Shown here piece by piece: positions 16,261-20,000 of a stretch of 20,000 bases of DNA; the first letter of the stretch is position 1, and each line of letters begins with the position of its first letter. The stretch is taken from the NCBI GenBank assembly GCA_002104895.1, contig MCFG01000265.1:10001-30000 (forward strand), given 5' to 3'. The notes below the pieces were generated by a model that was not told the DNA's origin, searched no databases, and worked only from the letters and a program-made list of their open reading frames with translations. The position numbers and the translations under genes are program-made. This stretch comes from Anaeromyces robustus. Lineage: Eukaryota > Neocallimastigomycota > Neocallimastigomycetes > Neocallimastigales > Neocallimastigaceae.

Positions 16261-17558
16261 ATATTTCAATTTATTATTTTTTTTAATAATTAGAATACCA
16301 AATAAAGCATAAACAATGTGGCTTGTTATTAAATTGAATTTTTAAGTTAAAACTTAAGCCTCAGAAAACTTTTAATATAGATTTTTAATAACTTAATATT
16401 ATTAATTATATTTTAGTCATTAACCATCAAATAATGATTATCAATAACATTTTATTGACTTTACCATAATGCTAGTTCCTTTTTTTATTTAATCTCTACT
16501 TCAATTTAGAAAATATGATATAAAAACATAATTTGGAAAGGTATATAATTTAGTGGTATTAAGCATTATGATAACAAAAGGAAAAGAAGAATTATAATTG
16601 TACGTATAATTAGATACAGATAATCTTATTATAATTAAAATCATTCAAAAATCAATACAAATTAAAAAAAATTATAAAATATATTTAAATATTTATTCAA
16701 AACAATTTTGTCATTATCATTAGTGTTATAATTTATAATTATTATATAGAATAAAACTTTTAATACATATATTATAAATTATTATTTTTTATTTTATTTT
16801 ATTATATGTAATATTTATCATATTAATATGTATATTAAAAAAAAAATAATAATTAGAAAATTTATTATATTTAATATATTATTTATCATTATTATTACGA
16901 AAAAGATTTTTTAATTATGATATTTTCATCAGTAATATTATGAAGGGTAATAAATATTCTTTTTTATTCAGTTTTAAAAAGAATAGTTAAATATTATTAA
17001 TTTATGAACAAAATTATTAATTGTTAATTTATATATATTTCATATATAATACTATCTATGAGAAAAAATATTTATAAAGAAATATATTTTGAAAAAAAAA
17101 TATTATTTAAAAATCATGAAATATTTGAATTACTATATTCTTTATAAAAAAATATATAATTTATAAATGTTATTAAATTACAAATGGGTTAGTTTTTAAT
17201 TATATAATTTAATATTTGTTAATTAATAGATCGTTATAAATAACTACCCCTTTTAATATATTATTAATATAATTTTAATATATTACAATATATTCTTAAA
17301 TATATATTGAATTTTTATTATTATTTAATTTAGAAGAAAGTAATAAAAAGTTAAAAAAAATATTATTTATTTTTTTTTAATGAAATTATAAGCTTAAAAT
17401 TTCAATTTTAAAGGAGAATTTTATAAAAGATACTTACATTTTGATATTTTCTTTCTTATTAATTTTATATCATATCAAATTCAAAGATATTTATTATAGT
17501 AAAAGAATAAATACAAATATATTTTTATTTTAAAAATACTTAAAATAAATTATAAATA

Positions 17559-19422
17559 ATGGACGAAAGAATACCTGAACCAATTGAAGTTAATATCATT
17601 CAAAGAAATGAAGAAACAATTTCTCTTTCAGTTGATGTTGTAGAAAATACTGTTTTGGACCTTAAAAGTAAAAAACTATTTTATTTAATTTCGTTATTAA
17701 TCATAATTCTATTTATATAATTTTATATTTGATTATGTTGAATTATTGATTTACCATAAACATCATGAATAAGTATATCGTAATATATAGAAGATAAATG
17801 ATAATAGAAACATTAATATATATCATAAGTAAAACATTATTATTAATTATTATAAAATATGCTGTGTATTTATTGCAATTTTAATAAAATGGATGAAATT
17901 ATTAATAATAATAATAAAAGAAAAAAGAAAATCCAAATGACGAAAGAAAAATTAAAAATTAAAAATTTAAAATTATAAATTAAAAATTTAAAATTTAAAA
18001 TTTAAAATTTTAATTGTTAAATTAATTTATGTATTAAATATATGATTTATAACTTGTTAATTATTTTTAATATACATGAAATATAAAAATATTTTTTTAT
18101 TACTATAAATAATTTATAATAATATATTTAAATTTGAATTAATTTTTAATAAAGAAAGTAATAGTATTAATTACTGATATAAGAACTATTCATCCTTTTT
18201 TTTATTTTCTTTGTTGATTGTATAAAGAAATGTTTTTTTTTTTTGAAGTTAATATAATTATATTTAATTTTTTTTTTTTATATAATATATTATATACATT
18301 ACAACTTGTAGATTTACTTTATGAATTGACTGACATTAAACCAGAAGAACAAAGATTGGTTTATTCAGGAAAAATCTTAAATGATGAAGATTTATTAAGT
18401 TTTTACAGTACATATCATGATAATCATATAATGTCAATTCTTTTATTTTCGAATAATTAATTAATATTTATTCAAATAATATATATATATTTTCATTAAA
18501 GATATCAGGGATGGTAATTCAATTTATTTAGTTCGTGCTGCAAAAAATAAAATTCAATCAATTTCTCCACAAGCTATTTCACAACAAAAACAACAAAAGA
18601 ATAAAAAAGCAGCTTCTGGTGGAATGGATTCAGAACTTGTTTCTCAATTATTAGATAATCCATTTGTTCAATCTGTTATGAGTAATCCAGTATGTTTTAT
18701 TTTAATAATATTATTTTAAATAGAAATATTGCTATTTATTATTATTATTATTACTATTATTAAATAAAATTATTTTTATGTTTACAACATATTATATTAT
18801 TCATAAAATAATTAATATATAATACCATGCTATTCATTGTTTATTTATAGGATTTTATACGATCAATTTATATGTCGAATCCACAATTTAAGAAAGTTAT
18901 AGAAAAAAACCCAGAAATGGCCCAAATATTTAATGACCCTGAATATTTAAAACAAGTAAATTATTGTTTTATTCAAATTTAATACACATAATATAATTAT
19001 ATAATAAATATAAACTCATTTATTATATAATTATATTTATTGTATTTAATATTAATTTATTTATTTTTATAATTCTTTTTTATGTTTTTTTTTCTTAGTG
19101 TATGGAAATAGCAAGAAATCCAGAAATGATGAATGAAATGTTAAGGTATAAATATATTATTGATATACATATAAACATATTGATAAATATGTTTATATTA
19201 GAATTTTAATTAATAATAATGTCAATAATGACAATATTTATTTTATATGTATATTTTATCTCGGTTTAATAGAAATCAAGATAGAGCAATGAATAATTTA
19301 GAATCTATTCCGGGTGGTTTCCAAGCATTATCATCATTATATCAAACTGTTCAAAGTCCATTAATGGATTCATTAAGACCAGAACAAGATAAATCTACAA
19401 GTAAATATTTATTATTATAATA

Positions 19423-19477
<55 letters not shown>

Positions 19478-19922
19478 GATAAAGTTATAATAATTATAAT
19501 ACTTAATATTATAATATTATAAATTATTTTATTGAAATAGAGGAACAAAATGAATATTATGCAAAAAAATTATTAAATGGTAAAAAACTTGATAAAACAA
19601 AGATTAATAATGATGTAAGTTTTTATTTTACAATATATTTTTATATTTTTATAATAGATATGTTTTAATAATATTTAATATTAAATAATATTATGAAATT
19701 TAGGCACTTCCAAATCCTTGGAATTTTAATGCTAATGGTAATAGATTTAATATTAATACTAATAAAATATTATTAATAGATTATAACTATATTATTATTG
19801 TATTTCTTTTAACCATGTATAATTTTTATACAATTGTTAACATATATATATATATATATTTATATATATGAATTATTATATAAACTTATTTAGAATCAAG
19901 TTCCAGTACTGCTTCACCAGGA
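17559..19922 (+). CDS. DSK2/ubiquilin, UBL-STI1 shuttle factor (3' end beyond window)
   Basis: Exons: 17559-17667, 18312-18407, 18502-18689, 18851-18955, 19099-19145, 19273-19400, 19541-19614, 19704-19737, 19894-19922, continuing past the window. All introns are GT-AG with matching phases, giving 270 residues. Residues about 9-80 form a ubiquitin-like domain (IKPEEQRLVYSGKILNDEDL, then IRDGNSIYLVRAAKN) that in this family binds the proteasome. V53 and V79 sit where ubiquitin has I44 and V70. A Gln/Lys linker (about 88-108) leads to the STI1-type region: DNPFVQSVMSNP, YMSNPQF, EKNPEMAQIFNDPE, ARNPEMMNEMLRNQDRAM, and NLESIPGGFQAL, a ubiquilin signature. ALPNPW follows at 250-255. The C-terminal UBA domain, which binds ubiquitin, should lie to the right. 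The family ferries ubiquitinated clients to the proteasome and chaperones membrane proteins. The open frame at 18218-18460 is merely exon 2 with flanking intron. Confidence 0.94.
17668..18311 (+). other. Intron 1 of DSK2, 644 nt
   Basis: The longest intron of this gene; it splits the UBL domain after residue 36 (phase 1). Donor GTAAAA, acceptor TTGTAG. A/T-only with short TTAAAAATT/TTTAAAATT repeats around 17950-18010. A long first intron is a common place for regulatory sequence, but no element can be named here. Confidence 0.85.
19426..19477. repeat. TTA trinucleotide microsatellite in DSK2 intron 6
   Basis: About 17 copies of TTA on the plus strand within the intron at 19401-19540. The minus-strand frame at 19351-19548 is a poly-Ile shadow of it. 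Confidence 0.9.
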
Positions 19923-20000
19923 GTAAGTTTTTTATATTACTTGTATATATTTATATATCATTGAATCATGTTTTTTATTAATTTTTCTTTCTAAATTTTT

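Larger units (their letters stand above)
14647..17558. other. Divergent intergenic spacer, 2.9 kb
   Basis: Separates the start of the minus-strand RRM-WD40 gene from the start of the plus-strand ubiquilin gene, so it should hold both promoters. It contains a G+C-richer repeat block at 14916-15009, a T-rich A/T-only stretch at 15010-15822, an inverted counterpart block at 15823-15894, and a moderately G+C-richer island at about 15955-16260 with a strong stem-loop. The last 1.3 kb is A/T-only. Three small open frames (minus 14791-14991, plus 15771-15956, minus 16013-16201) lie across the repeat blocks and island and show no recognisable protein sequence. Confidence 0.7.

Noticed and set aside
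18218-18460. 80-codon plus-strand open frame as an independent gene
   Set aside because: It is DSK2 exon 2 read into both flanking introns; splicing at 18407 to 18502 gives the expected FYNIRDGNSIYLVR end of the UBL domain.

Overview
The window is extremely AT-rich eukaryotic nuclear DNA: long A/T-only spacers, long homopolymer and short-unit repeats, and coding islands that stand out by higher G+C. Two of the three genes are split by many short, A/T-only GT-AG introns (17 in one, at least 9 in the other). Asn/Lys/Ser-rich low-complexity proteins, a fungal-style DSK2/ubiquilin and multi-kilobase A/T spacers fit an anaerobic gut fungus (Neocallimastigomycota) best. That assignment is inference. 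Dictyostelids share the base composition but usually have compact genomes and few introns.

Layout: 1-1452 is A/T spacer with poly-T and a small tandem duplication. 1453-2880 (-) is an intronless 475-residue Ser/Asn/Thr-rich protein of unknown function. 2881-7969 is about 5 kb of nearly featureless A/T spacer; its last kilobase holds a short tRNA-Arg(UCU)-like relic and a duplicated GATCG-containing segment. 7970-14646 (-) is one 18-exon gene, reconstructed here exon by exon with every phase matching. It encodes about 1102 residues: two RRM-like domains, a long Asn/Lys-rich linker, and a C-terminal WD40 domain resembling the MSI1/RBBP4 family. Its introns carry large heptamer and trinucleotide repeats. 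14647-17558 is spacer containing G+C-richer inverted blocks that flank an A/T-only core, and a small island with a perfect 14-bp stem-loop. 17559 to the window end (+) is DSK2/ubiquilin with a UBL domain and STI1-type region; the C-terminal part, where the UBA domain should lie, is beyond the window.

No operon-like logic is expected. The RRM-WD40 gene and the ubiquilin gene are divergent and share a 2.9-kb upstream spacer. The most unusual object is the RRM / Asn-rich / MSI1-like WD40 architecture, with its 12-nt microexon and an intron whose retention would stop translation just before the WD40 half. The second is that the Asn-coding repeat of the large exon is complementary to the repeats in two introns of the same transcript.
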